Below the pieces are notes generated by a model. The model did not search any database. It was not told the DNA's origin and saw nothing but the letters and a program-made list of their open reading frames with translations. Positions 34,632 to 43,664 of a stretch of DNA of 64,000 nucleotides are shown piece after piece. Within the stretch, counting starts at the first letter, position 1. Each line of letters begins with the position of its first letter. Position numbers and translations under genes: made by a program. This stretch comes from Xiheimicrobium sp033763395 (GTDB lineage Bacteria; Myxococcota; Myxococcia; Myxococcales; Myxococcaceae): assembly GCA_033763395.1 (NCBI GenBank), contig JANRKQ010000178.1, positions 1 through 64,000 of the forward strand. The letters run 5' to 3'.

Positions 34632-36437
34632 TTGCTCGCAACGTTCGTCAGCCTGCTGTGCGCCGCCGGGCCCGTCCCGCTCGACTCGGGCTGGCAGGCG
34701 CGCGCTGGCGACCGCTCCGTCGTCGGTGGCCAGCTGGTCGACGCTCCGCCGGACGCGGAGTGGAAGGACTTCCCGATTCCCGGCTGGGTGCCACGCTCCA
34801 TCCGCGACGACGCGGCCCACGTGTGGCTGCGCGTCCACCTGCCTGCCACGTTGCCCCGCGGCGCCGCCCTCAAGCTCGACCTCGTCGTCGGCTCCTTCGA
34901 GGTCTACGTCGGCACCACGCGCGTCGCGCAGTTCCCTCCGGGCATCGGGCTCGAGGCGACCGGCCAGCACGGGACGCCCTGGCACCTCATCGAGTTGCCT
35001 GACGACGCGGCCGGCCAGTGGCTGCTCCTGCGCACACGCACCGAGTACCCGCTCGCAGGGTTTCAGGGTGTCCCGCTGGTGGGCACTCGCGAGGAGCTCA
35101 TCGTCGACGTCGTTCGCCGCGACCTGCCACGCTTCGTCCTCGGCGCGCTCCTGCTGCTCATCGGAGCGCTCGGCCTGCTCCTCGTGAACGGCCCCTCGGG
35201 CCCCCTCGCGCGCAGCCTGGCGCCCTACGCGCTGGCGGGTGGCACCTACGTGCTCTTCTACACGCAGCTCAAACAGCTCGTGCTGCCACTCACCCCGGCC
35301 CTCTGGTTCGCGCTGTGGCCCATCAGCGTGGCGGTGCTCGGCGCGGCGTGGCTGCACTTCCTGTCGGCTGCCCTCGAGACGCCGTCCCGCTGGCTGGAGC
35401 GATTCCGCCGCGTCGTCACCGCCCTCTCGGGCCTCACCATCGTCGACACGCTCGTCTCGTGGGCGCTGCTCGAGCTGGCGCCGGGCCTCGAGCGCGCGGT
35501 GGTGCTGACGTTCTTCGGCGTTGGCGCTGTGCTGCGCGTGGCGATGCTGGCCTCGGCCACCTGGAGCCTCGGCTGGCTGGTGCAGCTCGCGCGCGGCCGT
35601 GGCGACACCGCGGACCGTCGTCGCGCCATCGTGTTGCTGGTGGGCGTGAGCGTGCTGCTGGTCGCCACGTGGCTCAACGCGCTGGCGGCGCTCGCGCTGG
35701 GTCCGCAGGCCGCCGGAACGGGTGTGCCGCTCGGCCTGTTGGGCCTGACGTTGGCGCTCGTGGTGCTGGTGCAGCGGGCGTGGGGCGACGCGAGAGACCG
35801 GGCGGTCGCCTCCGAGGAGCGGCTCGCGGCGCGCGCGAAAGAGAAGGAGGCGATGCTGCGCGACCTCCACGACGGCATCGGGAGCGTGACGACGAACATT
35901 CGCCTGCTCGCCGAGCTGGGCCGCGCAGACGCCTCACGGAGCGCGCGGGCGCTCGACACCATCGCCGAGCTGTCCACCGAGGGCCTCGCCGAGCTGCGCG
36001 CCTTCACCCAGACGCTCGAGGACGACGAGGTGACGTGGCCGGTGCTGGTGGCCGAGCTGCGGCGCTTCGGCGGGCAGGTCATCGAGGCGCACGGCATGAC
36101 GTTCGAGCTCGAGGCCACCGTGGCGGCCGACGCCAGCCCGCCCACGGGCGTGGTGACGCTCGCACTGCTGCGCATCTTCCGCGAAGCCATCACCAACGTG
36201 GTGAAGCACGCCGCTGCGCAGCGGGTCGACGTCTCTCTCGTGGTGACGCCTGGAGCGCTGACGCTCTCACTGCGTGACGACGGCGCGGGGGGCGGCGGTG
36301 GCGGCGGTCTCGACACGGGCCGGGGACTTCACAACATGCGCGCGCGCGCGACGGAGCTCGGGGGCCAGGTCGAGGTGCAAGCCCACCCCTCGCGTCGGCT
36401 CGAAGTTCGGTTACCGCTCGCGGTGCGAGCAGCCTGA
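34632..36437 (+). CDS. membrane sensor histidine kinase (7TM-type N-terminus, HisKA_3)
   Basis: 601 residues from TTG 34632, with GAGG four bases upstream. The first ~160 residues look extracellular and beta-rich (LDSGWQARAGDRSVVGG, HVWLRVHLPATLPRGAALKLDLV), like the 7TMR-DISM sensor class. Seven hydrophobic segments run from ~168 to ~380. The HisKA_3 box is KEAMLRDLHDGIGSVTTNI with phospho-acceptor His413. The ATPase has its N box in FREAITNVVKHA and G1 box in LRDDGAGGGGGGG; the run of seven glycines is unusual. Likely partner of the response regulator at 31243, which has the same family type but is separated by the beta-helix lipoprotein on the opposite strand. The sensor domain may bind a carbohydrate. 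Confidence 0.92.
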   Translation: MLATFVSLLCAAGPVPLDSGWQARAGDRSVVGGQLVDAPPDAEWKDFPIPGWVPRSIRDDAAHVWLRVHLPATLPRGAALKLDLVVGSFEVYVGTTRVAQFPPGIGLEATGQHGTPWHLIELPDDAAGQWLLLRTRTEYPLAGFQGVPLVGTREELIVDVVRRDLPRFVLGALLLLIGALGLLLVNGPSGPLARSLAPYALAGGTYVLFYTQLKQLVLPLTPALWFALWPISVAVLGAAWLHFLSAALETPSRWLERFRRVVTALSGLTIVDTLVSWALLELAPGLERAVVLTFFGVGAVLRVAMLASATWSLGWLVQLARGRGDTADRRRAIVLLVGVSVLLVATWLNALAALALGPQAAGTGVPLGLLGLTLALVVLVQRAWGDARDRAVASEERLAARAKEKEAMLRDLHDGIGSVTTNIRLLAELGRADASRSARALDTIAELSTEGLAELRAFTQTLEDDEVTWPVLVAELRRFGGQVIEAHGMTFELEATVAADASPPTGVVTLALLRIFREAITNVVKHAAAQRVDVSLVVTPGALTLSLRDDGAGGGGGGGLDTGRGLHNMRARATELGGQVEVQAHPSRRLEVRLPLAVRAA

Positions 36438-36539
36438 CGGCCTTCCTCGGCGTTTTTCTTTCCAGACGTCACAGCGCTGCCACTGGCCGAGCGGGGGCCT
36501 CGCGCCGGACGTGAGGCGTTCGTGTTACGAAGGCAGCCG

Positions 36540-37067
36540 ATGCTGATCCCGGCCAGCCCGTTCAGAGTCATGCTCGTGTGTATCGCGCTGACGCTCACCG
36601 CGGGCTGCAACGGAAGCTGCCCGCCGATCTTCGCCTTCTGCACTCCCGTCTGGACGCCGCTCACCATTCTCAGCTGGAAGCTCGAGGCTGGAGCGAAGGC
36701 GACGGTCGAGGCCGAGTTCGAGACCAAGGACCCCGTGTTTCGCGAGCACTTCGACGCGCCAAACTACGGTGAACTCGGGTTGACGACGCTCGATGACTCG
36801 TCGGGAACCGAGGGTTGGTTTGCCCTTCGTCGCGATGTCGACCCCGAGTTCGGGCCCTTCGCTGCACGCGAGGCCGAGGTCGACATCGTGACGCAGTGGC
36901 GGTTTCGCTTCGTTTCCCGGGCACCCCTGGAGGCTGCGCCGACGCCGCCCTTCACGCTCCACATCGGAGTCCGTCGGGGCGAAGGCCCAGCCCCGGGCTG
37001 GCCGAACATCGAGGCCCGCGTGCTGTTTGGGCCGGACCTCGTCACCCAGCAGATCGGCCCACCCTGA
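36540..37067 (+). CDS. small lipoprotein
   Basis: 175 residues from ATG 36540; a longer start at 36522 is less likely. The N-terminus is a lipoprotein signal: FRVMLVCIALTLTAGC. The mature part begins with two further cysteines (NGSCPPIFAFC) and is mostly beta strands: LTILSWKLEAGAKATVEAEFE, YGELGLTTLDDSSG, EVDIVTQWRFRFVSRAP, FTLHIGVRRGEGPAP. No family recognised. It lies 102 bases after the kinase gene on the same strand and is convergent with the PKD lipoprotein gene, whose stop is 94 bases away. A role as periplasmic or outer-membrane partner of the kinase is possible but unsupported. Confidence 0.72.
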   Translation: MLIPASPFRVMLVCIALTLTAGCNGSCPPIFAFCTPVWTPLTILSWKLEAGAKATVEAEFETKDPVFREHFDAPNYGELGLTTLDDSSGTEGWFALRRDVDPEFGPFAAREAEVDIVTQWRFRFVSRAPLEAAPTPPFTLHIGVRRGEGPAPGWPNIEARVLFGPDLVTQQIGPP

Positions 37068-37161
37068 CGCCCGTCCTCGTCGCGCGCGACGCGCGTGAGT
37101 TGGGTGCCATTGCCAGAATAGACGTTGCGTGAGCCCTGACGAGAGCGCTTGAACGCCGACG

Positions 37162-40100
37162 TCAGCGGACGCGCTGCAACGCGATGCCGTTGACGGGCCC
37201 GCAGTTCTCTTCCCACGTCACGTAGAGCGCGTCGGCCGTCGCGAAGGACTCGGGAGATCGGCTGACGCACCCCGGAGGACTCCACTGGTCGACCCCCGTC
37301 GGGCCGTTGAGGGTCGAGACCGAGAGCATTCCGCCTGCAGGCGACGCCCGCAGCCACTTCACGAAGATGCGCTGCCCGGCCGCGTAGGTGAGCCAGCTCA
37401 CCGGGCCCCGTGTGAACAGGTCGAGGCTCTCGACGGTTCCGGGGGCGAGGTCCGTCACGTGGTTCCACTGAGACGAGCCATTCCAGCTCGAGCAGCTCAG
37501 TTGGCGCCCGCTGGTCGGAACGTGGACGTAACAGAAGATGGGCGTCGTGCCGTTGAAGGTGGCTCGCCCCTCACGGCCCGGGCCGGGGAGAGGCGTCGTG
37601 TTCGTCAGGTTCTGCCAGGCCGCCGTGCCCTGCTTGAGATAGGCGCGCCAGCCCCGGGTCGAGGTCGGAATGACGAAGAACTGATTCGGTCCCGAGACGG
37701 CCAGCGTGAACGAGCCCTCCTCGCCAGCCGAATTGAGTGACACCCACGGAGGGTTGGCGCCGACGTAGTTGTCGACGAAGTCATCGAGAGGCGAGGTGGA
37801 CGGGCTGGTGAACGTTGTCCAATGAGGCCCGTAGTTCTCGTACAGCCCCACGAGGCGGGTCTCGTCGGTGGCGATGCTGACCTCGGAGGACCCCACGATG
37901 GCCGCCCAGGACCCCGGGCCGGTCCACATGCTGACTCGGCTCCGGTTTCCCGGCAGCAGCACATGAGGCACGTCGTTGACCACGTGGCCGCGCCGCGAGG
38001 CGATGCCGGCGCTCGTGTCCTGAAGCTGAATCCGCGCGCGGGTGAGTCCGCCGTCTTCGAAGTTCGGCTCGTAGGCGTAGGCCCCGTAGCCAGTGCCAGT
38101 CCAGTCGCGGGCGACCACCCAGACCTGGGTCGATGACACCGCCACGCCAGGGAACAACGAGGTCGTGACGCCCGGGTTCGAGTAGCTCCAACGGGTGAAG
38201 CGCGGCGGGCGGGCGTTGAAGGGGAGCGTGCGACCCGCGAAGGCGTTGCGAGCCGGTGATGAGTCGGTGAGCGCTCCCAGCGTGAGGGTGTACGAGTTGC
38301 CCGGAATCAGCGGAACCCGGGGCGTGACCCGAATCGTCCGGGCCGCGCCTTCGAGGCGTACGTCCACTGGTACCGGTGTCGAGCTGCCCTCGGCCAGTGA
38401 GACGGTCGCGGCGCTGATCGACGCCGGGTCGAGCGCTTCGCTGAACGTCGCGGTCAACGAATACCAACCGCCTGCTGCCCCGGGCGCTGCCGGCGGGTCG
38501 CTGGAGACGAGCACGGGTGCGACGTTGTCCTCCACGTCGACCGTCGCCACCGCCATGCCGACGGCACCGGCATCGCCCGTCGCGGTCACCGTCAAGGTCA
38601 GGCGTCCCAGGCCCGCAGGGGCGATGAAGCCGACCGTTGGCGTCGATGCGCCCGTGAGCACGAGCGGGCCTCCTCCGCTCGTCTGGGTCCAGTTGAAGGA
38701 GAACCCCTCCATCGAGTTCGTCGATGAGGCCGCGGCCGTGATGACGACCGACCCTCCTGGACCTGCGACCTGCGCGACCGGCGTCAGGCTGATCGTCGCC
38801 GACGGGATCGCCGTCGTGGAGACGTTGATGGGAACGAGGAGCGGGTCCGAGGTGACGCCGACGGCATTCGAGACGACGAGCTGAACGCTCGCCCCCCCCG
38901 GGAGCGAGGGCGCCGTGACGGTCGCGGTCGGCCCGCTCATCGAGGACAAGGTCACGTTGCCCGCGACGACGCTCCACATGAAGGACAGCGGCGCGCCGAG
39001 CGGGTCCGTGCTCGCGGCGGCTGACAACACCGACGACGAGCCCGTGCGCATGACGAGGGTGGACGGGCTGACACGCGCGGTCGGCGGCGCGAGGACCTCA
39101 ACGACCGTCGAACCGGTCGCCACGGTGCCGCTGGCGCTCGTGACGGCCACCTCGAAGCCGAGCACCCGGGGCGTGGCAGGCGCCGTGAAGGTGGGAGCCC
39201 CTGCGAGCGCCGAGTCATTCGCGCTCAGCACCACGCCCGCGTCGGTCCGCTCGACCCATCGGAACGAGAGCGCGCCCGCGTCGAGGGGATCGAAGCTGCG
39301 GGTGGAGTCGAGGGTGGCGAGCGCGCCGGTTCGAACGAACGTGCGCGCATCAAGGACGACCACGGGCAGCGGCACGCCTCCGGCCGAACCGCCAGCGCCA
39401 CCGCTGATGCCACCGGCTGAGCCTCCCGCGCTCCCACCGGCCGAACCTCCCGCGCTTCCACCCGCCGAACCTCCCGCGCTCCCGCCGGCCGAACCTCCCG
39501 CGCTCCCACCGTCCGAGCCTCCCGCGCTCCCTCCGGCCTGACCTCCCGCTGCTCCGCCTGCGGATCCACCACCTTCGCCGCCGGCCGTGCCGCCCGCTTG
39601 ACCGCCTGCGCTCCCGCCACCGGCTCCACCGACGACGCCCGAGCCCGCGACGAGCACCACCGTGCCGACCTCGCGGTCGCTGCCCTGCACAAGCACGTTC
39701 GACACGACGGCGGTGCGGTACCCGTCGAGGGAGACCCGGAGCGTGTAGAGCGACGACGGCAACGCCTGCTCGAACTCGCCCGTGGCCGAGACGGAGCTCT
39801 GGGTCACTTCGCCTCCCGCGCTGGTCCACGAGACGCGCGCGGCGGCGGGCTCCGTCGCCGGGAGCGTCACGAGGCGTCCGCGGACCCGGGCCATGGCCAC
39901 CGGCGTGGTGCTGGGCATGAGCGAGAAGGGGCGCAGCGAGAGGGTCTGGCCAGCCGAGAGCTGCACCTCGCCGACCTCGCGTGGCTCGTACCCGGAGCGG
40001 AACAGCGCGAGCGTCAGCGTGCCCTCGGGGACATCGGCGAACACGAACGAGCCGTCGTCATTCGTCGTCGCCGAGAACGGGCCTTCGGGAACGAAGGCGA

Positions 40101-40539
40101 GCGAACCAGCGTGGCCGCTGCGGCCCGCGACGTCCCCGCGCAGCACCGTGCCTTCGAGGCGAGCGTTCTCTCCGAGCAGCACGTCTCCGAGCGCCACCTG
40201 GCGGCCCGGCCCGGCCCTCAGCGCACCGAGCGACAACAGCCGTTGGCGCTCGAAGCGCCCGTCACCCTCGGCATCGAAGCGGATGAGAATGCGGCCCTCG
40301 GTGCGCGTGATGCCCTCGAGGCGGAACGCGCCGCTCTCGTCGGACACCGCGCCGACGCCCGAGCCGAGCAGCGACACCTCGGCGCCGCGCAGGGCCTGCC
40401 GGTCGGAGCGGTTCGGCACGGCGATGACGATGCGCCCGCTGAGGCTCCCGGGCGCCGGAGGGCCGGCCCTCGACGGGAGCCCGAGGTCGAGACAGCCGGT
40501 GAGCAGAACGACCGACACGAGGGACGCGGTCCGCAGCAT
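37162..40539 (-). CDS. 1125-residue lipoprotein: carboxypeptidase-regulatory, GGSAGG stalk, PKD and SbsA-like domains
   Basis: ATG 40539 starts a clear lipoprotein signal ending VVLLTGC. Residues ~30-300 contain three CarboxypepD_reg-like beta sandwiches (SLSGRIVIAVPNRS with GAEVSLLGSGVGAVSDESGAFRL; ATTNDDGSFVFADVPEGTLTL; GEFEQALPSSLYTLRVSLDGY). Residues 303-388 are a GGSAGG stalk. Residues ~390-690 have PKD/Ig-like domains (SFMWSVVAGNVTL, VAGPGGSVVITAAASS). A Big_5/SbsA-like Ig unit follows (APVLVSSDPPAAPGAAGG, ATFSEALDPASISAAT). The last ~330 residues may form a beta-propeller. A cell-surface adhesin or binding protein is likely. It stands alone: 147 bases from the neighbouring caspase-operon lipoprotein. 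Confidence 0.85.
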   Translation of the reverse strand: MLRTASLVSVVLLTGCLDLGLPSRAGPPAPGSLSGRIVIAVPNRSDRQALRGAEVSLLGSGVGAVSDESGAFRLEGITRTEGRILIRFDAEGDGRFERQRLLSLGALRAGPGRQVALGDVLLGENARLEGTVLRGDVAGRSGHAGSLAFVPEGPFSATTNDDGSFVFADVPEGTLTLALFRSGYEPREVGEVQLSAGQTLSLRPFSLMPSTTPVAMARVRGRLVTLPATEPAAARVSWTSAGGEVTQSSVSATGEFEQALPSSLYTLRVSLDGYRTAVVSNVLVQGSDREVGTVVLVAGSGVVGGAGGGSAGGQAGGTAGGEGGGSAGGAAGGQAGGSAGGSDGGSAGGSAGGSAGGSAGGSAGGSAGGSAGGSAGGISGGAGGSAGGVPLPVVVLDARTFVRTGALATLDSTRSFDPLDAGALSFRWVERTDAGVVLSANDSALAGAPTFTAPATPRVLGFEVAVTSASGTVATGSTVVEVLAPPTARVSPSTLVMRTGSSSVLSAAASTDPLGAPLSFMWSVVAGNVTLSSMSGPTATVTAPSLPGGASVQLVVSNAVGVTSDPLLVPINVSTTAIPSATISLTPVAQVAGPGGSVVITAAASSTNSMEGFSFNWTQTSGGGPLVLTGASTPTVGFIAPAGLGRLTLTVTATGDAGAVGMAVATVDVEDNVAPVLVSSDPPAAPGAAGGWYSLTATFSEALDPASISAATVSLAEGSSTPVPVDVRLEGAARTIRVTPRVPLIPGNSYTLTLGALTDSSPARNAFAGRTLPFNARPPRFTRWSYSNPGVTTSLFPGVAVSSTQVWVVARDWTGTGYGAYAYEPNFEDGGLTRARIQLQDTSAGIASRRGHVVNDVPHVLLPGNRSRVSMWTGPGSWAAIVGSSEVSIATDETRLVGLYENYGPHWTTFTSPSTSPLDDFVDNYVGANPPWVSLNSAGEEGSFTLAVSGPNQFFVIPTSTRGWRAYLKQGTAAWQNLTNTTPLPGPGREGRATFNGTTPIFCYVHVPTSGRQLSCSSWNGSSQWNHVTDLAPGTVESLDLFTRGPVSWLTYAAGQRIFVKWLRASPAGGMLSVSTLNGPTGVDQWSPPGCVSRSPESFATADALYVTWEENCGPVNGIALQRVR
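39376..39633 (-). repeat. GGSAGG-encoding stalk in the PKD lipoprotein
   Basis: About 86 codons, residues 303-388, of GGSAGG beat with a few inserted Q, E and D residues. Here the stalk lies between two folded regions rather than right after the lipidated Cys, unlike the copy at 34201-34461. Similar DNA on the same strand and in the same reading style makes this a site for recombination between the two genes. Confidence 0.8.
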
Positions 40540-40686
40540 GTGGGTCAGTGTGCCGTGTGCGCGCGCTTGGGCGAAAGGCGGGGGCAGGGTATTTTTGGGG
40601 CTGACGTTCGTTCACAGTCGGCGCCTCCTGTGACGAGCACGTGTCGAACTCAGCTGCCTCGGCGCACGAACGCTCGAGCCTCTCGC

Positions 40687-41319
40687 TCACCCGCAGGTGC
40701 CGTCAGCCTTGCACATGAAGCCCTCGACGCACCCCGACACCGAGCAGCCCTCACGCCCCTCGGAGCCATCGGGCACCGCGACCGTGAACTCGACCGGGTA
40801 GCGGGCGGAGCCCTCGACACACAGCTGCTTCGAGTCCGCCCCCAGGCCAGGCGCCGACAGGTCGAAGGTGAAGCACCCGATGGCCGGCACCGTCACCTCG
40901 GTCACGCCCGTGCGCAGCGAGCGCTCGAGCCGCAGCCCGCGCACCGACACCCTCGCGTTCGCCACGCCGTACTTCTCGGGCGCCGTCAACCGCACCACCA
41001 CGAGCGCGCCCGGCCGGTTCCCCACGCTCCCCACCTCGGTCACCTGCCCGCCCTTCACCTCGACGGGCAGGCGCTCGGCGTTGACCTCGCTCGCCAGCAC
41101 CAGGAGCGTCACCTCGCCCTGCGGCACGTCGACCAGCTCGAAGCGGCCCTTCTCGTCGGGCTTCACGAAGAACTCCGGGAGCTCTTCGATGACGACGGCC
41201 GACTCGGGCGTCACCTTCTCGAGCGTGCCGCGCACGGTGCCGCGGCGGAGCGGATCATTGTCGAAGCCGCCGCAGCCCAGCAGCCCGAAGACGACGACGG
41301 TGGCGAGGAGCGCGCGCAT
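40687..41319 (-). CDS. lipoprotein of the caspase operon, carboxypeptidase-regulatory-like
   Basis: 210 residues from ATG 41319. The signal is MRALLATVVVFGLLGC with a clean lipobox. A CarboxypepD_reg-like domain follows (GTVRGTLEKVTPESAVV, KGRFELVDVPQGEVTLLVL, residues ~28-85), then a second beta-rich region and a C-terminal Cys-rich motif CSVSGCVEGFMCKADGTCG. It abuts the caspase-barrel gene directly: that stop codon TAA is followed at once by this ATG. It is thus the last gene of the sigma/anti-sigma/caspase operon. Plausibly a surface or periplasmic partner of the caspase-barrel protein (inference). Confidence 0.85.
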   Translation of the reverse strand: MRALLATVVVFGLLGCGGFDNDPLRRGTVRGTLEKVTPESAVVIEELPEFFVKPDEKGRFELVDVPQGEVTLLVLASEVNAERLPVEVKGGQVTEVGSVGNRPGALVVVRLTAPEKYGVANARVSVRGLRLERSLRTGVTEVTVPAIGCFTFDLSAPGLGADSKQLCVEGSARYPVEFTVAVPDGSEGREGCSVSGCVEGFMCKADGTCG

Positions 41320-42942
41320 TTAGAACTTGAACCCCACCGCGGCCCAGCCGCTCACGAAGCCCATCGCCCGCAACGTGCCGTCCACCGTCAGCACCGACAG
41401 CGTCGGCTGCAGGTGCGCCGACACCTCCCACCGTTTGCCCAACGCCACCGCCCCGCCCACCCACGCCCCCGGCATCAACGTGAACGCTGCCTGGCGCCCT
41501 GAGTACGTCGCCACCGAGAAGGACCGCTGCACCCACAGACCGGCCACACGCGGCCCCACGTACACCGACAGAAACCGCCACCGGAACGTCCAGCCCAGCG
41601 ACACGCCACCCTGCACGCTCGTCCACGACACCGGCACCGGCGCCGAGCCGAGGTCGAGCGTCGTCTGGCCGCCGAGGCCGCCCACGTCCACCTCGAGGGC
41701 GAAGCGGCCGCCGAAGAGCCGGTCGATGCGCAAGGCCGCGCCCAGCGTCGCGCCGCCGGGAATCACCTCATTGCGGCTCTTCTCGTCGAAGAAGCCGAAG
41801 CCTCCGAAGAGCGCCGAGAGCGAGACGGCGGGCTCCCTGCGCGTGACGAGCTCTTCCAGGTCGAGCCGTTGCCCCACCTCGAGCGTCACCTCTTCCTTGA
41901 GGAACAGGTCGGGCCCCTTCGTCAGCTCGATGACGTGTTTGCCGGGCGTCACCGCCACGCCGCCGGGCAGCTCGGCGCGCTCCTCACCGTTCACCTTGAG
42001 CGCGAAGCCATCGAGCCTGGGCGCGTACGAGAACACCTCGGGCCGCCCCTCACGCTGAATGCGCCCCGCGAGGATGACGGGGTCGGCGCCCACCTCGACG
42101 AGCTCGGCCGACGGGCGCTGGCGGCCCTTCGAGTGCGCGTACGTCTTGCGGCGGGCGAAGTCGTGCGCCTCGGTGGCCGTCACCGCGCCGTCGCCGTTCC
42201 GGTCGCCCGGGCCCTGGAGCGCCTCGACGAGGAAGTGCGTGTAGACGTCGTTCTTGAGCGCGTCGTCTTCGCGGGCGGGCTCGCCGAAGTCGCTCGCCGA
42301 CAACACGATGGAGGCCCGGCTCACCTCTTCGAGCGGCCGCACGCCCTTGAGTGACGCGAGCTCCTTCTGCATCTCGTCGGACAAGAGCGATTTGCCACCG
42401 CCCGAGTGACACGTCGCCAGCACCAGCGCCCGGCGCTTCGAGGGCACGCGGGCGAAGACTTGCTGGAGCTGCTCGATGGACAGGGCCGTCTGCGCCACGC
42501 GCGAGAAGTCGGCGTCGCTGGTGACGAGGTACCGGGCGAGCTCTCCGCGGCCGTCGCGCGCGAGCGTGCCGTGCGCCGAGACGTAGATGACGACGATGTC
42601 GTCGGGCCGGGTGGCCTGGGTGGCGAGCTGCTGCACCGCCGCGAGGAGCGCCTGCTTCGTGGTGTCCTTCTTCGCGGTGAGGGTGGTGACGACGGTGAAG
42701 CGGCCGGTGAAGGGCTCCTTCAGCACGCGGGCGACGTCGTCGACGTCCTTGGTGGCGTACTTGAGGGCGCGCCAGCGCTCGTCCGTCGACGCGGGAATGC
42801 CCACCACCAACGCGAAGCGCCGCGGCTCGAACGCCGGGTCGACCTGGCCGGGAGACAGCCGCACCACCGTCGCGCCCTTCTCGAGCGACGTGCTGGCGCA
42901 CGAGAGCGCCCAGAGCGCGGTGATGGCGAGCACGCGCCTCAC
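41320..42942 (-). CDS. caspase-fold (C14) protease fused to PEGA-like domain and predicted beta-barrel
   Basis: 540 residues. The N-terminus is a signal (RRVLAITALWALSCAS, weak lipobox). Residues ~40-240 are a caspase/metacaspase domain: strand RRFALVVGI, catalytic His124 in VIYVSAHGTLARDG, catalytic Cys178 in ALVLATCHSGGG, then SIVLSASDFGEPARED. A calcium-like loop GDRNGDGAVTATEA lies at ~246-259. A PEGA-like stretch (FALKVNGEERAELPGGVAVTPGKHVIELTKG, in two parts) covers ~310-365. The final ~165 residues alternate aromatic and hydrophobic strands and end in F (GWAAVGFKF), typical of outer-membrane barrels. Family knowledge: C14 proteases cut after Lys/Arg or Asp. The gene overlaps the anti-sigma-like gene by 4 bases. 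No precise precedent for this fusion is known to me. Confidence 0.88.
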   Translation of the reverse strand: MRRVLAITALWALSCASTSLEKGATVVRLSPGQVDPAFEPRRFALVVGIPASTDERWRALKYATKDVDDVARVLKEPFTGRFTVVTTLTAKKDTTKQALLAAVQQLATQATRPDDIVVIYVSAHGTLARDGRGELARYLVTSDADFSRVAQTALSIEQLQQVFARVPSKRRALVLATCHSGGGKSLLSDEMQKELASLKGVRPLEEVSRASIVLSASDFGEPAREDDALKNDVYTHFLVEALQGPGDRNGDGAVTATEAHDFARRKTYAHSKGRQRPSAELVEVGADPVILAGRIQREGRPEVFSYAPRLDGFALKVNGEERAELPGGVAVTPGKHVIELTKGPDLFLKEEVTLEVGQRLDLEELVTRREPAVSLSALFGGFGFFDEKSRNEVIPGGATLGAALRIDRLFGGRFALEVDVGGLGGQTTLDLGSAPVPVSWTSVQGGVSLGWTFRWRFLSVYVGPRVAGLWVQRSFSVATYSGRQAAFTLMPGAWVGGAVALGKRWEVSAHLQPTLSVLTVDGTLRAMGFVSGWAAVGFKF

Positions 42943-43664
42943 GGCTTGACGCGCACTCCGACTTTTCCGACGACGAGCGCCGACGGTTTGCCTGCGATGG
43001 CCGCCAAAGCCTGCTCAACGTCGAAGAGGCCCTCGCCGGCCACCACCCAGATGGTGACGGGGCCCTGCTCGTCCTCGAGGTTGACGCCGAAGAGGCCGGA
43101 CTCCTGCTCGAGCTGCGCGGCGCCCTGCTTCACCCGCACCTGCGCGAGCTCCTCGGGCACCTCGGTGGCGCGCTGGAGGAAGACGCGCGCCGGCCCATCG
43201 AGGGGCGACGTCACGCGGAAGGCCAGCACGGTACCCGGCTTCACCTCGTCGTCGCCGCGCAGCACCTCGAAGGCGCCGTCGGAGCGCTGCTTCGCCGCCT
43301 CGACGCCGAGGAGCAGCTTGCCCGCGCCCTTGAGGCCCGGCTCCGTCACCGGCGCCACCCGGCCGCCGATAGCCCAGGTGCCAGCGCCCACCACCGCCGC
43401 CAGGCCCGCCGCGAGCGCGAACATCGCCGCGGGGGCGCGCCGCTGGGGGACCAGCTTCGAGCGCAGTCGCCGCCAGCCGAGCTCGTCGAGCGGCGCTTCT
43501 TTCGGAGCGAGCGCGAGCAGCAGCCGGTCGGTCTCGCCGTCGAGCTCGGGCCGGGCTGCGAGGAGCTCGTCGAAGTCCCCAGCCTTCAGCCGCTCGAGCA
43601 GCTCGGGCTCACCGCTGGGGTTTTGGAGGAGCCGGTTGAGCGCGGCCTCGTCGAGCGGGCTCAT
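42939..43664 (-). CDS. single-pass membrane protein, probable anti-sigma factor
   Basis: 241 residues. An N-terminal helical cytoplasmic part (LDEAALNRLLQNPSGEPELLERLKAGDFDELL) leads to one membrane helix at residues ~79-100 (AAMFALAAGLAAVVGAGTWAIG) and a ~140-residue outer part with beta strands (GTVLAFRVTSPLDGPARVFLQ, VTIWVVAGEGLFDVEQAL). The cytoplasmic part has no zinc-finger His/Cys motif, so it is not the usual ZAS type. Its start overlaps the stop of the ECF sigma gene (ATGA), and its stop overlaps the caspase start (ATGA). The arrangement strongly suggests it binds the sigma factor and receives an envelope signal. The anti-sigma role is inferred from context and topology. Confidence 0.8.
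   Translation of the reverse strand: MSPLDEAALNRLLQNPSGEPELLERLKAGDFDELLAARPELDGETDRLLLALAPKEAPLDELGWRRLRSKLVPQRRAPAAMFALAAGLAAVVGAGTWAIGGRVAPVTEPGLKGAGKLLLGVEAAKQRSDGAFEVLRGDDEVKPGTVLAFRVTSPLDGPARVFLQRATEVPEELAQVRVKQGAAQLEQESGLFGVNLEDEQGPVTIWVVAGEGLFDVEQALAAIAGKPSALVVGKVGVRVKP

Noticed and set aside
34524..35870. Minus-strand frame of ~448 codons opposite the sensor kinase
   Set aside because: Gln/Glu/Arg-rich and motif-free; the plus strand encodes intact HisKA_3 and ATPase boxes.
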